From assembly GCA_938015795.1 (NCBI GenBank), contig CALLXA010000100.1, positions 1 to 5,810 of the forward strand: a stretch of DNA of 5,810 nucleotides, in the 5' to 3' direction. Source of the stretch: an uncultured bacterium (GTDB taxonomy: Bacteria; Patescibacteriota; Dojkabacteria; SC72). Of this stretch, positions 5,271 through 5,810 are shown one piece after another (position 1 is the stretch's first letter; each line of letters begins with the position of its first letter). The notes under the pieces are model-generated. The model saw only the letters and a program-made list of their open reading frames with translations, was not told the origin of the DNA and ran no database searches. Position numbers and translations under genes: made by a program.

Positions 5271-5776
5271 TTCTTTTTTGAATTAACAAAATCAACCCAT
5301 TCTTGAAGATAGTTGGAACTAGACCACACCTTGTCTTTACCTACTCCATATTCAACAGTTGCACCATATGATTCAAGAAATTTCAATTCTTTATACAAAG
5401 GACTGTTAGGATCCTCTGCATTTTGTGGATCTCTATCACCACCTTTTGTAAATACATCTGGACGAACAATTTCGAGACCTCCTATTACAGAGTAATCTGT
5501 TGGGTGATTATATATAACTACGTAATCAACTCCTTTTATTGCATCTACTATTTCTGCCCTATCTTTCTCTGGTATAAATGGTTTCCCTTTTTTAGTTTTA
5601 GCAATTTGATCTCCATCAACAATTACTACAAATATTTCTCCAAATTTTTTTGATTCTAACAAACATGATATGTGTCCTGGATGTATTGGATCAAAAAATC
5701 CAGATGTACATACTACTTTTTTGTTTGGGAATTCTTTTTGCTTAATTTCTTGATATTGATCTATTGGTATAACCAT
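5267..5776 (-). CDS. Nucleotidyltransferase of the RfaE2/HldE C-domain type
   Basis: A 169-aa single-domain enzyme of the cytidylyltransferase-like HxGH family. It carries GFFDPIHPGHI (26-36) with the nucleotide-binding HPGH (32-35), EKDRAEIVDAIKGVDYVVIY (70-89), the FTKGGDRD segment (109-116) typical of the RfaE2/heptose-1-phosphate adenylyltransferase branch, and SSSN (152-155) in place of the ISSTxI-type motif. Enzymes of this branch join a nucleotide to a sugar phosphate or similar substrate; glycerol-3-phosphate cytidylyltransferase and FAD synthetase are related alternatives. The substrate cannot be read from the sequence. The acidic-rich loop DRDPQNAEDPNSPLYKE (114-130) is a possible substrate-specific part. 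The start ATG 5776 has no ribosome binding site; a TAATAT -10-like box lies 6 nt upstream. The last 4 nt overlap the convergent thioredoxin reductase gene. Confidence 0.88.
   Translation of the reverse strand: MVIPIDQYQEIKQKEFPNKKVVCTSGFFDPIHPGHISCLLESKKFGEIFVVIVDGDQIAKTKKGKPFIPEKDRAEIVDAIKGVDYVVIYNHPTDYSVIGGLEIVRPDVFTKGGDRDPQNAEDPNSPLYKELKFLESYGATVEYGVGKDKVWSSSNYLQEWVDFVNSKKN
5268..5285. repeat. AT-rich inverted repeat across convergent stop codons
   Basis: TAATTC (5268-5273) and GAATTA (5280-5285) pair around a 6-T loop, starting at the thioredoxin reductase stop codon and lying inside the last codons of the nucleotidyltransferase. It is the only hairpin seen at this convergent junction. 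The stem is weak, so a terminator role is doubtful. Confidence 0.25.
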
Positions 5777-5782
5777 ATAGGA

Positions 5783-5805
5783 ATATTAAAAACTTAGTAT
5801 CTAAG
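5783..5805 (-). promoter_or_regulatory. Candidate promoter of the nucleotidyltransferase with interrupted palindrome
   Basis: TAATAT on the minus strand (5783-5788) ends 6 nt before ATG 5776, again a leaderless spacing. Upstream, CTTAG (5793-5797) and CTAAG (5801-5805) form an interrupted palindrome that could be an operator. A TTAATC -35-like hexamer lies at the window edge (5805-5810). All elements are weak. Confidence 0.3.
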
Positions 5806-5810
5806 ATTAA

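Overview
The window is AT-rich DNA with short intergenic gaps. It carries six full-length genes and one gene cut by the left edge. Protein content and style (small simplified enzymes, AGA/ATA-rich codons, almost no Shine-Dalgarno sequences, a thioredoxin-CcdA fusion, a single-domain nucleotidyltransferase) suggest a bacterium of the Candidate Phyla Radiation (Patescibacteria). This is an impression from reading, not a phylogenetic result. Both genes ending in TGA stop where their families normally stop, so TGA appears to be a stop codon here. That argues against the Gracilibacteria/Absconditabacteria code, where TGA is glycine.

Layout: (1) 1-1136, minus strand: an exported thioredoxin-like domain (CPHC) joined to a CcdA/DsbD-type membrane domain, running off the left edge. 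(2) 1176-2339, plus: a compact RecD/Dda-type SF1B helicase, divergent from gene 1 across 39 bp. (3) 2338-2905: a mobile unit holding a Y1 (HUH) REP-associated tyrosine transposase (RAYT) on the minus strand. An 18-bp direct repeat with a CCCCGGGG palindrome core flanks it, and a third, variant palindrome lies at the helicase end. (4) 2915-3682, plus: type I methionine aminopeptidase. Its extended -10 box starts inside the right-hand repeat. (5) 3741-4175, plus: a small exported protein of unknown function, in DNA rich in short inverted repeats and followed by a 79-nt hairpin. (6) 4347-5270, plus: a thioredoxin reductase-like flavoprotein with an altered NADPH-phosphate site. (7) 5267-5776, minus: an RfaE2/HldE-type nucleotidyltransferase, convergent with gene 6 with overlapping stop codons.

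Functionally, the thioredoxin-CcdA protein and the thioredoxin reductase could belong to one thiol-electron path across the membrane. They are not in one operon and the link is an inference. The most interesting structure is the transposase/palindrome unit. Its GC-rich palindromes supply the stop codons of two convergent genes, and its right end forms part of the promoter of an essential housekeeping gene. Several genes have a -10-like hexamer only 5-6 nt before the start codon and no ribosome binding site, which suggests leaderless transcription.
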